Shown here: one piece after another, positions 30,247 through 42,200 of the stretch
Position numbering within the stretch: position 1 is the first letter of the stretch
Layout of the letters: every line of letters starts with the position of its first letter
From: DSSB01 sp046346845
GTDB lineage: Bacteria > UBA10199 > DSSB01
NCBI GenBank assembly: GCA_046346845.1
Contig: JAXMHH010000002.1
Location: 524,341-588,340 of the forward strand
Length of the DNA: 64,000 bases
Reading direction: 5' to 3'
Program-made: the position numbers and the translations under genes
The notes under the pieces: generated by a model
What the model saw: the letters and a program-made list of their open reading frames with translations, nothing else
Told to the model about the DNA's origin: nothing
Database searches by the model: none

Positions 30247-31011
30247 ATGAAGGCCTGTTTTTCCAATATTCGCAGTTCTTTTTGGTGGTGGCTCCTGGGG
30301 CTCAGTCTGCTGACGGCTTGCACCGGTTCGGGGACGCCGGGGGGCGCTTTGGGTTCTTCGGGAGCCGAGCTGAGCGGGGCCTCCCTGCCTGGACCCTCGG
30401 TCCCGGGCAACGCCGCCGATAAATACGAGGGGGGCTTTCCCGCGCCGGCCGCCGACACCGAGAATTGCCCCTACAATTACTGCCTGCTCGACGCCAAATT
30501 CGTACCCGAATGTCGAAATGAGGACGGAAGCCTACGCCTGTCGTTTTCCGCTAGAGTTCTTCCGGGAATGGAAGACAAGTGGAAGAGCCTCGATGGCAGG
30601 ACCTTGCGTTTGCTCGAACTCGAGCGGGGCCGCTTCGTCGACGTCGCCCTGCAAGGCGAGGTCGGGGCGAACGAGTACAATAATTTAAAGAACAGGTCCG
30701 GATCTTTCCAGGTCTCTCTGAACGGGAAAATTCCCCTCAAGCGGGAGCTTTACGTCTTGCCCCTCGGACAAGCCGCCCAGCAGCCGTTGGGTAAGGAGCT
30801 TCCCTGTGCCGAGGGTTTGTGTTCTCCCTCGCCATCCGATCTCGTGACCTGGGAGGGGAGCGACTTGGCCCCGAAGCACTTTCCCGAGCCCGCCCCGCCG
30901 GCCCTGAACTACGGCTCTTTCCATCGGGTGGAGAAGCCGGCGATACAAGCGGTTCCCAGTCGGCTGGGCCTGGGCCGGGAGCTCCCGCTATGCAATTCCG
31001 AGGCGGATTAG
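30247..31011 (+). CDS. Lipoprotein of unknown function
   Basis: A 254-residue lipoprotein with lipobox LLTAC (Cys25) after a Trp-rich signal core (SSFWWWLLGLS). A Gly/Ser/Pro-rich tether follows, then a globular part with paired cysteines (ENCPYNYCLLDAKFVPEC and CAEGLC) suggesting disulfides. AGGA lies 8 bases before the ATG. It is the only plus-strand gene inside the island, diverges from the acidic coiled-coil gene and converges on the kinase/activator gene with a 7-bp gap. It may be a surface partner of the island, which is inference from position. Confidence 0.82.
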   Translation: MKACFSNIRSSFWWWLLGLSLLTACTGSGTPGGALGSSGAELSGASLPGPSVPGNAADKYEGGFPAPAADTENCPYNYCLLDAKFVPECRNEDGSLRLSFSARVLPGMEDKWKSLDGRTLRLLELERGRFVDVALQGEVGANEYNNLKNRSGSFQVSLNGKIPLKRELYVLPLGQAAQQPLGKELPCAEGLCSPSPSDLVTWEGSDLAPKHFPEPAPPALNYGSFHRVEKPAIQAVPSRLGLGRELPLCNSEAD

Positions 31012-31018
31012 AGAAGCC

Positions 31019-34000
31019 CTATTTTTTTCCAATCTTTCCTTCTAACCCTAAAAAGCGCTGCAGCACGGCCTTCTTTTTCGGAATCTTGTGCGCGTCCATC
31101 TTGGTATAGAGGGTGCGCAATCCGATGCCAAGGTCCTTCGCGGCCGCCTCCTTGTCCATGCGCGCGCGCCGCAAGGCCTCCACGATGAGCTGCTTTTCCT
31201 CCGATTTGACCGACCCCGCCGCGGACCGCGCTGGGCTCCCGGTTCGTTCTTTCCGGTCCTCCTCCTTCGGCAAAGGCAGAAACTCGGGCGTAATCAACCG
31301 CCCGCGCGCGAAGAGCAGGGCGTTGCGCAGCACGCCTTCCAACTGGCGGATGTTGCCGGGCCAGGGATGCCGCATCAAGAGCGAGAAGGCCTCATCACCG
31401 ATCTCGGCCGGTGGCACCTTCAAATCGCGGGAGAGCTTTTGAATGAAGTAATTGGTGAGCAAGGGGATGTCCTCGGTACGATGGCGCAGCGGGGGCAGGT
31501 GGATGGTGATGCCGTTGATGCGGAAGAACAGGTCTTGGCGGAATTTTCCTTGGTTGGCCAGCTGTTCTAGATCGAGATTGCTCGCGGTCACCAGGCGCAC
31601 GTCGATCTTCACCTTCTTGTGGCTACCCAAGGGCCGGATCTCACCTTCTTGCAGGACGCGCAGGAGCTTGGCTTGCATGGCTGGGGACATATCGGCCACT
31701 TCATCCAAGAATAGCGTGCCTCCGCTGGCGGCCTCCAGCAGGCCGATGCGATCGCGGTCGGCATGAGTGAAGGCGCCCTTTTTATAGCCAAACAGCTCGC
31801 TCTCGAGGAGGTTCTCCGGGATCGCGCTGCAGTTCTCGGTGATGAAGGGTTTGTCCCGGCGCGAACTGTTCCGGTGCAGGGCCCGCGCGATCAGTTCTTT
31901 ACCGGTGCCCGACTCTCCATGGATCCACACCGGGATCGAGGTCTCGCTGACTTGATCCATCAACTGGAAGATATGGATCATCTCGGGAGATTGGCCGATG
32001 ATCTCTTCGTAGCCAAAGCGCAGATTTTCCCTGGCCTTGACTAATTCCTCATCCAATTGCGTGATCCGCTTTTCTCGGACGGCCAGAACCTCCTCCAGCT
32101 TCTTTTGGGTATCGAGGAGCGATCGGATCAGTTGGCTCTTCTCGATGGAAAGTGCGGCTTGGGCCGCGAAGGCATTGAGGATGATTCGATCCTCTTCCTG
32201 GAACCGTTCCGGTTGGAAGCGGTGGTCGAGGTAGATCGCCCCCAACACCTCGCCTTGTAGGCTTAAGGGCACCACGAGGATCGATTTCAGCTCATAGAGC
32301 ATCACCGACTCCTTGTCCTTGAGTCGGGGGTCCAATTGGGCATTGTCGGTCAACAGGAAGGAGCCCTGGGTCAGGGCGAGCTCTACCGCGCTTTGCGATA
32401 TCTTGAGCTCGCCACGGCCGAGGGCTTGGCGGTTGAAGTTTCGCGCGGTTCGCACCTCGAAGCCGGGTAGGGGGCCTTCGTTTTTCTCAAGCGTCTTGAG
32501 CAGTAAGAAGCCGCGTTCCGCTCCCGCCAGTTCCACCGCCGCATCCATGATCCGTTCCAAGATCTCCTCAAGATCCTTTTTTTGGGCGATTTGGCGGACG
32601 ATTTCGCTGTATTGCCGGAATCGCGGCTCGGAGATCTTCGCCTCGCGAGGTACGCTAGGGAATGAGGTGTCCGACCTTGGCTGCGAAGCCGGGGATCCCG
32701 TGGCTAAACGAGCGGTCATGGCCGCGTCTAAATTTTTCAGTCCGCGATTTTTTTCGAAGTTCATTTTGAGTTCCTCCGGCAAGGCTTGGGCGATGGAGTT
32801 TAAGACGCGGTGGGCCAGCGCTCGGCATTCCGAGGCGCTTGCCTGCATACCCATCGCTTCCAAGGGAATAGCAAGGGATTCGAGAAAGTCTCGCAATAAT
32901 TCGGGGGCTTCACAGCTCTCCAGGGTCTGGAAGAAGGCCGGCAGCCCTTCCTCCAGCCCCTCGCTTGGATCCGGGCCGGCGAAGAGCCGTGTTGCCGCCT
33001 TCCATAGGGAGGCGAGCAAGGGATCTCGGTTCTTTTCCAGCTCCAACAAGTCCCGGCTCCATGCGGGCGCCTCGAAGTCCCCGAGACGCCAGCGCAGGCG
33101 AAACCGCGATTCTTGCCAGGTCCGGCGCGAACTGGGGTTGAGCGGTGGCTGCGCGGAGTTCAGGCCCTTTTCTAGACGCTGGAGCGCCTCTTTCCAGGAC
33201 CCTCGCAATAGATCGCGTTGAATCTCTAACCAGGCCGTCGCTTCTTGAAAGGAAGGGACCTCTCGCCCTTGGAACGGAGCCGCCGCGGCCCAGCGCTCGC
33301 CCGCGGCAAAATCCCCCAGCAGGAAGTAGAGCTCGGCCATGTCGAGTGCGCTCAAGGAGCGATCCGCGTCGGTGCCGAGGATCTTCATCAAACCTTGTGC
33401 CTTTTGCATCTCGGCCAAGGCCTCGCCGTAATTGGCGCGGTCGCGGTGCACCAAGCCGAGGAAGAAGGAATAGCGCGCCGCTTGAATCAGCGGCCCGCTG
33501 GCTCTGGAGATCTCCACCGCCTGGCGGAGCTTTTGCTCGGCCTCCTCCCAGCGCCCGCGGTCGCGTTCCAACCGGCCCAGCCAGTGCAAGGCCACTGCCT
33601 CCGACTGGGCGTTGCGGGCTTGGCGATAATGCCCAAGCGCCCTTTGGAAATGCGTCTCCGCCTCCGCGTAGCGCAATCGGCCCAGTTCGATCTGGCCCTG
33701 GCGTTGCTCGACCTCGCCCAAAAGCATGGCATCTTGTCCCGCGCGCTCCCTAGCGGCGCGCAAATGATCCATGGCGGCCTCGTCCGCGCCTCGTTTTTCT
33801 TCCATCGCCGCCAAAAAAGAGAAGCAGCGAGCCTGGTAGGGGTGGTGACCGGCCGGGTTGCCTTGCGCCTCGCCGATGGCGAGGCATTCTTCAAAGAGCT
33901 TTTTGGCCAATGCTTCCTCGCCCGCGGAATACCGTACCAATCCGGTGTAAAAACGATGCTTGGCCCTTTGCAAAAAGGTCGAATCGTCCTCCCGGTTTCG

Positions 34001-36070
34001 GAACCACTCGTCGTAGGCGGCGAGGGCCTCGGCATAACGGCCCAGGCGGTAGAGCAGGGGTGCCCGATTGCCGTGGATTTGAACGAGGTCGGTGGGTTCT
34101 TTAAAAAACTCCTCCAAGCGAGTGTACCAGCTCAAGGCCTCTTCGATCCTGCCTTGGTCGGCACAGAGTTGGGCGGCTAGGAAACCGCTGCGCCGCAATT
34201 CCTCGGCGTCGCGGAGGGCGTAGGCATGGTAGGCCTTCGCCTGGGTCGCCTCGCCGGCGAGGCCCTCTGGCCAAGGTGCATCGGACAAGGCTTGGAGCCA
34301 ACGGCGGTGCAGGTCGCGGCGTTCCGCCTCGGAAAACAAACCTTGGTAAATGTCTCTCAAGGCGGGGTGTCGCAGGCGGAGTCGCGGGGAATCCGAGCCG
34401 CGAAAGGCGAGGAGCCCGCCCGCATCCAATTCGGCGAGCGCATTTTCGGCATCGACCGAACCCCACGCGTCCGACTCCCACAGCTCGGCATCCATCGGGT
34501 AGGGATGGATGGCCAATAAACCCAGCAGGATTCTCCCGGCGGGGGAGAGCCGCGCGACTTGTCGGGCGATCGAGTCTTGTCGCGCGCCTTGTAGGCCCAA
34601 GGCCCCATAGGCAAGGCGCTCCGCCAGGAAGAGGGGGCGCCCGCCGCAGGCCTCCCACAGGGCCTGCCACTCTACTGCTTCCGGTTCCCGGCCGCCCCGC
34701 CAATCTTTGAGAAACTGCCGTGTTTCCTCCTGGGTGAGATCCGAGAGCGTGATCTCCACGACCCTACGTCCCTCGCTTGCTTCATTTTTCAATTCCTTTA
34801 ATTCCGCTGGAGCGCCCTCACGATCGAATTCCAAAAACACCATGAGTGGCAGGCCGGCGGAGGCAGCCAGCGAGAGGAAGATCCGGGCCCTGTTCAGGGC
34901 TGCGGGTTCCCAGCGGTGGGCGTCCAAAATCGCCACGGCTATCGGACGCGCCCTACGCTCGGCGATTTGGACCTCGGCGCGGCGCATCCATTCCGATTCT
35001 TCCAAAGAGTCCTGTCGGCAAAGACTCTCCAGCGAATAAAAATCGAGGCCCCGAAGTTGGCACTCCCACCGGATTTCTTCCATCATGCGGGACCGCCCGG
35101 AACCTAGCGGGCCTTGCACGAGGAAGCAGAGGCCCTGGCCCTCCTTGATTTCCAGCTCATGCCGGACGAGTTGAAGCTCTGCCTCTCGTCCGATCAGCGG
35201 GATGCGAGGCAGCTCTCCCTCGGTGGCTAACTCGGCGGCGGTCGCCGATCTGTCATGCCGCTCCAAAAAACGGAGCGCGGCGCCGGCGGAACTGGGCCGG
35301 TCGGAGGGCCTGAGTTCCAAAAGCCAGGCGATTAAATCTCCGAGGTCGGTCGGAAGGTCGGGGCGAAGTTCGCGAAGCGGTCGGGGACGAGGCGTCTTTT
35401 GCCAGTCGCCCGATAAAATTTGCTCGTAGGGTCTACGGCCGCTGAGACACTCGTAGAGCAGTACGCCCAGAGAGAAGAGATCGCTGCGCGCGTCGGCCTC
35501 TCCCCAAAAGGCCTCCGGAGGGAGATAGGCCAGCGTGCCGCGAGGGCCCCGCGAAATCTGCGCCTCCTGTAAACGCTGGGCGAGGCCGAAGTCCAAAATT
35601 TTTGGGATTTGATCCGCCTGCAGCAGGATGTTCCCGGGCTTGAGGTCGCCATGCAGGATTTGTCGACGATGCAGGGTCTCTAAGGCGGAGAGCAATTGCT
35701 GGGTCACGCGATTCCAGGATTCCAAGGGCAAGGGGAGCTTGGGATGGGCCAAGTCGCCACCCGCCAAATATTCCATCGAAAAACAGGCGGCCTCGGGTGG
35801 TTTTTCCGGGCCGAGCTTGGGTGCGGCATCGCACAGCCCCGTTTGCCGCGGGAAAAAATCGTAAAGGCGCACCAAGTTGGGGTGGGCAAGCCGCGATAAG
35901 AGCCGTACCTCCCGGCGCAAGAGGGCCTCCGAGGCAGGGTCCAAGGGGCTTCTTAAAAATTTAAGCGCGACCTCGATGTTTCGTTGGCGATCCCTGGCCA
36001 AATACACTTCGCCCATCCCGCCCTCGCCCAAGGCCTGCAAAATTTCGAAACGTGCCGAAGTTGCCGCCAT
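31019..36070 (-). CDS. Ser/Thr kinase - ATPase - TPR - GAF - sigma-54 activator - Fis fusion regulator
   Basis: A 1683-residue cytoplasmic regulator (an adjacent TTG at 36073 is an alternative start). The kinase domain (about 9-275) has GEGGMGEV, Lys38 in VALKFL, HGDLKPGN near 141 and DFG near 161; the HRD Arg is replaced by Gly. A STAND/AAA-like ATPase (about 290-520) has a degenerate Walker A (GPLGSGRS, Arg for Lys) and VAILDAH. TPR-like repeats span about 590-1010. A GAF domain (about 1168-1325) follows, then a linker coiled coil. The sigma-54-interacting AAA+ domain (about 1358-1590) has Walker A GESGTGKE (1386-1393) and a GAFTHA loop (1433-1438) in place of GAFTGA. A Fis-type HTH ends the protein (about 1623-1665). 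It is the obvious candidate activator of the sigma-54 promoters at 28952, 30021 and 47004. Confidence 0.95.
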   Translation of the reverse strand: MAATSARFEILQALGEGGMGEVYLARDRQRNIEVALKFLRSPLDPASEALLRREVRLLSRLAHPNLVRLYDFFPRQTGLCDAAPKLGPEKPPEAACFSMEYLAGGDLAHPKLPLPLESWNRVTQQLLSALETLHRRQILHGDLKPGNILLQADQIPKILDFGLAQRLQEAQISRGPRGTLAYLPPEAFWGEADARSDLFSLGVLLYECLSGRRPYEQILSGDWQKTPRPRPLRELRPDLPTDLGDLIAWLLELRPSDRPSSAGAALRFLERHDRSATAAELATEGELPRIPLIGREAELQLVRHELEIKEGQGLCFLVQGPLGSGRSRMMEEIRWECQLRGLDFYSLESLCRQDSLEESEWMRRAEVQIAERRARPIAVAILDAHRWEPAALNRARIFLSLAASAGLPLMVFLEFDREGAPAELKELKNEASEGRRVVEITLSDLTQEETRQFLKDWRGGREPEAVEWQALWEACGGRPLFLAERLAYGALGLQGARQDSIARQVARLSPAGRILLGLLAIHPYPMDAELWESDAWGSVDAENALAELDAGGLLAFRGSDSPRLRLRHPALRDIYQGLFSEAERRDLHRRWLQALSDAPWPEGLAGEATQAKAYHAYALRDAEELRRSGFLAAQLCADQGRIEEALSWYTRLEEFFKEPTDLVQIHGNRAPLLYRLGRYAEALAAYDEWFRNREDDSTFLQRAKHRFYTGLVRYSAGEEALAKKLFEECLAIGEAQGNPAGHHPYQARCFSFLAAMEEKRGADEAAMDHLRAARERAGQDAMLLGEVEQRQGQIELGRLRYAEAETHFQRALGHYRQARNAQSEAVALHWLGRLERDRGRWEEAEQKLRQAVEISRASGPLIQAARYSFFLGLVHRDRANYGEALAEMQKAQGLMKILGTDADRSLSALDMAELYFLLGDFAAGERWAAAAPFQGREVPSFQEATAWLEIQRDLLRGSWKEALQRLEKGLNSAQPPLNPSSRRTWQESRFRLRWRLGDFEAPAWSRDLLELEKNRDPLLASLWKAATRLFAGPDPSEGLEEGLPAFFQTLESCEAPELLRDFLESLAIPLEAMGMQASASECRALAHRVLNSIAQALPEELKMNFEKNRGLKNLDAAMTARLATGSPASQPRSDTSFPSVPREAKISEPRFRQYSEIVRQIAQKKDLEEILERIMDAAVELAGAERGFLLLKTLEKNEGPLPGFEVRTARNFNRQALGRGELKISQSAVELALTQGSFLLTDNAQLDPRLKDKESVMLYELKSILVVPLSLQGEVLGAIYLDHRFQPERFQEEDRIILNAFAAQAALSIEKSQLIRSLLDTQKKLEEVLAVREKRITQLDEELVKARENLRFGYEEIIGQSPEMIHIFQLMDQVSETSIPVWIHGESGTGKELIARALHRNSSRRDKPFITENCSAIPENLLESELFGYKKGAFTHADRDRIGLLEAASGGTLFLDEVADMSPAMQAKLLRVLQEGEIRPLGSHKKVKIDVRLVTASNLDLEQLANQGKFRQDLFFRINGITIHLPPLRHRTEDIPLLTNYFIQKLSRDLKVPPAEIGDEAFSLLMRHPWPGNIRQLEGVLRNALLFARGRLITPEFLPLPKEEDRKERTGSPARSAAGSVKSEEKQLIVEALRRARMDKEAAAKDLGIGLRTLYTKMDAHKIPKKKAVLQRFLGLEGKIGKK

Positions 36071-36164
36071 CAATCGATAAGTCCTTTTTTTCTCTGGGGA
36101 AATTTACGGACCCATGGAGATAAGGATGCGGGAAGCGGCAAAAAATTGCAAAAACTTTCCTTAT

Positions 36165-36194
36165 TTTGCTGAATTTGCCGATATATTTGCCGGG
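36165..36194. promoter_or_regulatory. Three TTTGCCGAA-type repeats upstream of the regulator gene
   Basis: TTTGCTGAA (36165-36173), TTTGCCGAT (36174-36182) and TTTGCCGGG (36186-36194) are arranged head to tail, about 95 bp before the ATG at 36070. No properly spaced -24/-12 pair lies between them and the gene; the nearest (AAGGAAAGTTTTTGCA) is one base short. Autoregulation of the activator is suggested. Confidence 0.6.
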
Positions 36195-36229
36195 CGAATA
36201 CGGGATCGGGAGTTTTGGAAACGGCCTAT

Positions 36230-39200
36230 TTAGGCTCCCGCCTTCGACATTTTTTCCAATTCTTCGATGGCCCAATCCGCCGTTTTACGGATCTCGATGT
36301 CGGGATCGAAGAGGGAATGGGTGTAGAGTGCGTCTAGGATTTCCAAGGCACCGAAGTTGACCAAAGTATCGATAGCTTCCTGGCGCAGGTCAGGGTCTTG
36401 GTTTTCATCGCGGAACAATTGCGTGATGGCCGGAATGGCTTCGCGGGCCTGGAGGAGTCGCAGGGCATCCAAGGCCGCCAAGGAAACCGACACGCAGGGA
36501 TCCTGAAGGACGAGTATCAAATGGGGAATGGCTTGGGTCACCGACCAGGTCCCCAGCGTCCGGGCGGCGGTTTGTCTTATGGTCGGCTCGGGATCTTGCA
36601 GCGCGGCGATGATTTCGGGAATGGCTTCCTTGGCTTCGAGTAGGACCAGTGTTTCCAAGGCTTGATCCCGCACCCTCGGTTCGTCGGTGCGCAGTAATGA
36701 CAGGAGGTGGGGGATGGCTTCGTGTGCGCGCAAGACGCCCAGCGACTCGATGGCGGTGCGGCGCACGAGGGGGTGCGGGTCTTTCAAGGCAAGGAGCAGG
36801 ACGGGGCTGGCTTCTGGATAATGGCGCAGTTCCAGGGCTGCTTGCCGGCGGCGCTGGAAATTCCAATGCGTCAGTTCGTTTTGCAGTTTGCTCAACCGTG
36901 TCAGCCCCATCGTGGAAAAATTGTCTCGGTAATGAATGGATGCGGGCGGCAGATCGAGTGGAGGCAAGGCCGGCGGAGACGTCGTTCGGGAGCGCCCTCG
37001 CAACCAATCCGCGGCGCGACCCAGGAGGCCGAGTTTCACCTCGTGGAAAACGGCTCCAATCGCACCGAAATTCATCCCGATGGCCAGGCATGCGGTGGCC
37101 AGTAGGGCGGTGAGGCTGCCGTGTTCCACCACGCCGTCGAGGCCGAAGAGCAGCGGGGCGGCGATGGCCAGATTGGTTGGAGGATCGGAAGGGATTTTCT
37201 TCCCAAACGATTGGGATTCTTGTTGACGAATACCATCCGGGCTCGGTCTTTGCTCCTCTGCTAGGTCAAGGTAATAGAGCTGGCGGGCGAGTACGGCGAA
37301 GGCGCGCCGTTCCGCGTCGTCTAGGCTGGGAGCGGCCAAGACGCCGATCATTTCCAGCAGTGCCCAGGCCTCCGTTGCGTTTTTGGCGGCGCCGCTCCGC
37401 TGGAACCTCCTTGCATAATCCCGCAAGAGCTCCCTCAATTCCGCATCCGCGGGGGTTTCGGTGTCCTCGGGGGCCAGGGAGGCTCGCTCTTGTTCGATCT
37501 CCCTTTTGAAAAAGTCGGCTAAGGCATTTTCGTCCAGCTTTTTCCCTTGCCGACCCAGGCCACTGTACAAAGTAGCTTCCAGCACGCGACGCAGGATGCG
37601 TAGGTGGGAGCGTCGGGATTCCGATTCGATAGGGAGGGAAGTGGGTGTCTCTGTTCTCTCGTTCCTCCGTGGCCTGGAATTGTCCTCGAGATCCGTTGGG
37701 ATGTTTTGCCCATTGCCCCCTAAATTGCTTTCTTCCAAGGATGGGTCGGTTTCCCTCATGCTATCTGGAGTACTATCCTCCTCAGGTTTCGTCTCGGGGT
37801 TGGTGGAAGGGGTCCCGTCCACTGGGATCAGGAGAAATTTCCCGGGCTTGCCTGGCCAAGGAAGGAAAGCACAGCTATGCAGGTCGTCCAGCTTGGCCTC
37901 CTTCCCTTGGAGTTGGATCCCTTCCAGGATACCGGCGGCAAAACCAGCTTCCCGAAGCATGGCTGCGGTGATCAAGGCGAAATCCGAGCAGACTCCGGCA
38001 AAGCGTTTTTTGGCGGGAATGGAGGGATCTTTCTTGCGGAGCTCAGCCAGGCGCTGTTCCGAGAAGAAGATCTGCTCCGCGACCGGTCGGCCGACTTTTT
38101 GGGAAGAGACCTCGTCATTTTTTTTGTCATACCAACCCAATTCACGGACCATGGCCTGAATGCGCAGGACCTTTTCCTTCGGAGCGAGGCGGAGGAAATC
38201 GGGTTCATGCAAACGTGCGGTCAGATCAACGGGAAGCCCGGGGATCGGGGCTGTCAAGTCGCGGCGGGCAATGGGGTCCAGCTCGCGGAGAAACTGGGCA
38301 TATTCCCGTTCCCTGAGATCGGAAATGGGATTCGTCTTGGCGGGCTTCGTGATCGCATAGCTCACTTGGCTTAGTGGAATGGGAATGTCGACGGATGCCT
38401 TTCCCTGCGAGTCGATTCTTGCGGTCAAAGGGATCTCATTCCCCTTCGCGTCCAAGCCGCGGATTTTTCCTGGGACCAGTTTTCCGTCGGGAGGCAGGGG
38501 CAGGGACAGCGTTCCTTCCTTGGGGATCGCGCTCAGAGTCAATTTGGTTTCCACCGCGGGTCCTGAGATTTCGCGGCTCAGCGGAATAGCTGTCTTTCCT
38601 AAGGCTCCGTTGGAGAGGTCCAATCGGCCCAAAATCCGGGTCACTAACAAGGCATCTATCGCATCGCTGGCCAAAAGTAGGGGTCGCTTGTCTCGGTGGC
38701 GATTGGATCCACCCTTGAGCAGAGTTTGATCTTTTTCCAGGAATGCGCCGCTGGTATCTATGGGGCTCGTTGAGTCGCTGCGAGAGATTACCTGGATGAG
38801 GCGTTGCCAGAAGGATGGCTTGGGCTTGGGGGCGTAGGTCTCGGGGAACATGCGAGCTAACAACTGTTTAGTCAGCTCGGCAGGCGCACGGTCGGGGAGG
38901 GCTGGATTTCGCTGCAACATTTCTCGCGCAATTTCCGGGGCCATCCGCCCAAAGTCGGTAAGGATCTTTGCCGCGAGGGCGTTTGTTTCCAGGATAGATC
39001 GTTCGCATTTATCGGGTTCCATGAGGAGGGTGGAAGGGTGTTTATTAATTTCTTCCAAAGAAGGTTGGTGAACTAGGTTGAGGCGTTTCAATAGATCTTG
39101 ATGCTGCTCGGTTAAATATAAGCTTCTTCTTAATAGACGCGAAAAGCAGATAAACTGGATGGCGTAACGGTTGGGCCCCCCATTCTTTCCACTATATTGA

Positions 39201-42200
39201 AATCGGACTTCTAGGCCCTGGTCATAACCGATTTGGGAAAATTCGCCGAAGGACCTTTCGGAAAAAGCGACCCACGGTTCGGTTTTAACGAGCATTTTTT
39301 TGCTCAACATCCTTCGCATCTGGCTGGCCCGTCCGGAGCGGAGTCCGGCAAGGCCCTTCGCCAATGCAAAAAAACGCGATTGATGGCCAGCCTCCAGCCA
39401 AATTGAATCCCGCTTTTTCCAGGCACGGTCGGATTCTAAACCCATGAGGCTTGTCAGGGCGGCCTCCCCATAATTAAGTTGCCCTGAGCTTCCAAGATCC
39501 TCCCGCCAAAGTGAGTCGCGAAGTTGCCAGGCCCTCTCGGAGTCCAGGCCGGCTAGGCTCATGAGGAGATAATCTTGAGTGGTTTCCGACTTGGCAAGAA
39601 TCCGCCGCAAATCCCAGGCGCGGTCCGAATCGATACCGGTCAGGCTCATGGCGATTTCATTGGGGCAACTGCCGAATTTTCTTAAGAAGCCCCTCATTTC
39701 CCATGAGTTCTCGGAGTCGAGTCCGAGGAGCCCCGCGGCGATGAGGCCGGGATCTGTTCCAGCTCGAAGCAGTTGGTAGCGCATTTGGTAGGATTCTGCC
39801 GAATCCAGCCCCGCCAGGCTCGCCGCTATCCCTTCCATTTCCTCCTTGGAGGCAGATCCTGATTCGATCATGGCTCTCCGCATCGCCATGGCTCGCCCGC
39901 TTTCCAGCCCGCCGAGGCTTAATGCGCGGAGGGGTGCTTCCAACTTTTCGCGAAGATCCCAGGCAGCCGCGGAATCCAAACCCAGGAGATTGAGGCAGAT
40001 CGTTTCAGGATGCAGCGAAGGATCACTTTGTAGCTGGGAAAAATGTAATCGTTCGGAGATTTCTTTGACGAGCGAAGCAAGTTCGCTATTAGGGTTATTG
40101 TATTCCGCTTCAAATCGATCGGTTGCCGGGTTAAGCCGGATCTCCCATCCACTCGGAGATATTTTTTCCCACTTCTTCCGAAGGGCCTGCTTCGCCATGT
40201 CTTCCTTGATTTTCATGATGGGGCGAAAGGCAAGTACCCGGGATGAGCGCAGCGAATACAAGATCTCCTCGACATCCATTCCTTGTTCCTGGCAGTAGGA
40301 GCGGAGAGCTTGTTCGGCGATGCTAATCTCTCGCATCGGGGGACGAGTCGGCATTTTCATTCCCGATTCGTCGAAAGCGATCTGGCCAAAGCCGTCGAAA
40401 TCAAGCAGCGTTTCCAAGTCAGGCGCGGAATCCTCGCCGGCCTTCTCCTTCAAAATTCGAAGAACGTCCGCCGCGTAATACCGTCCCTCCAAGAGACCTT
40501 TCCATTCGGCTAAGTATTCGCTCGCAAGGATTTCGGGTTCAATTTCGGTCGTGCTTCGGGTCTCAATCTTTTCGTTCTTTATATGAATGGGTTTACGCAT
40601 CCTAAAGGCCTCCAGGTATAGATCCTCGAAGGCCTGGAGCAGGGAGGGGGATAGACCCTCTTGTCCCTTCCTTTTTTCGAGTTGATCTCCTAGATTTTTC
40701 AGGATCGAGGGCCGATGCAGCGTGGTCTTCGCTTCGATTTCGTTATGAATCGCTAAGTGTCTGGCCGCAAAACCGGGCGTTAACACCGCTGCTTGCATTT
40801 GAGCCGGGCTCAAGCCTAGGCGATCGGCTAGTTGCAATCCATCTTCGATCGAATATTCCAGAATCCTGGAAACCAATTCGACCTCTTGACCAGGCTTGAG
40901 GGAGGATGCGGCGGCATCGAAGAGCTGATTCCTTCTTTCGTCAAAGGAGGGTTTGGGCCGCATTGGAGGTGAGCTGCCGAAGCCGTCGATTCCCAAGGCC
41001 ATCCATCCCATCGCGACTAGCGGATGGCGTAACCATTTTAGTCCGGAACGGGCTTCTTCGACAGAAAGCGGCTTGTTCTGAAGGGGATGCTCCTTAGCTT
41101 TGCTGTCAAAGAAGCTGTCGCGGATTTGGCGAAACGCTTGAGAAAGCGCCTCTCGGGCCTTGCCGTTTCCTAGCAAAGTCACCAGCCCACCGGCGATCAG
41201 CGCGAGAGGAGAGACTTGGCCGGTATGCAAAAACTCCGCTCCCAGGAGCGATGGGCCAGCCAACATCATCGAGGAAGCCGCGGGTGGAAGGGTTTCTGTA
41301 TCCGAAGATTCCTTGGATCTTCGGAATTTTTTTCCATTGAACTCTGTGAGTTCCGGAAACGATTCCTGGATACGAGTCATGGTGCCTTCGCTGAGATCAT
41401 TATCTTGGACCCATAGCGAGGTGAGTCCCTTGAGATAGGGTGAGTCCACAAGGTGTTGAGCTCCGGCCTCGTCCATAGCGACGCCGTTTAAGCTCAAAGA
41501 CCTGAGATTCCGCAAAGTGGGCGATTGGGAGAGGGATACAACGCCCTCCGGTCCCAGGTAATTGTTGTCCAAATTCAATGTTTCCAGGTTCACCAAGAAG
41601 TCCAAAGGAATCCCCAGGTGACCCTCGCGTCCAAGGCGATTCGAGATAAGATTTAATTCTTTGAGCTTGCGGAAGTTTGGGGAGCTGGCCAGGGCGATGA
41701 CTCCTTCGTTGCCGATGACGTTTTCCCTCAGATTCAGTCTGACAAGATTTGTGAGCGTCGGGGATTTGACCAGGACGCGTACCTTGTCATTTCCGATGGA
41801 GGCTCGCACCAAGGTCAAGGAACTTAGCTTGCGCAGGTTTTCGGAGGCGGCCAAGGCCTTTAATCCATCAATGCCGAAGAAATTTCCCGACAGGTTCAAA
41901 TCGACTAGGTTTCTTAAGTGCTTCGATGCCGCGATCGCGCGCAGGCCGTCGTCGCCGATTTTATTGAGACCTAAATTGAGGTGGGTGATGTTGCTCAGGT
42001 ATTTGGAGGCGGCGAGGGCGCGGATTCCTTCGTCTCCCAATCGAGTGTATTGCAAATCTAAAGATTGGATCAGGGAGCCGTATTTGCTTGCGAGAACCTT
42101 GGTGATGGATTGGGAAGGGTCCTCCGAGACCCCTTGCCATTGTAGGATGAATCCTATCTCGGGGTCGAAGTGCAGGTGAAGGTCCTTGTCCTTGGCTAAG

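Noticed and set aside
36140..36160. Sigma-54 promoter upstream of the kinase/activator gene
   Set aside because: The best pair has GG and GC one base too close; not called.
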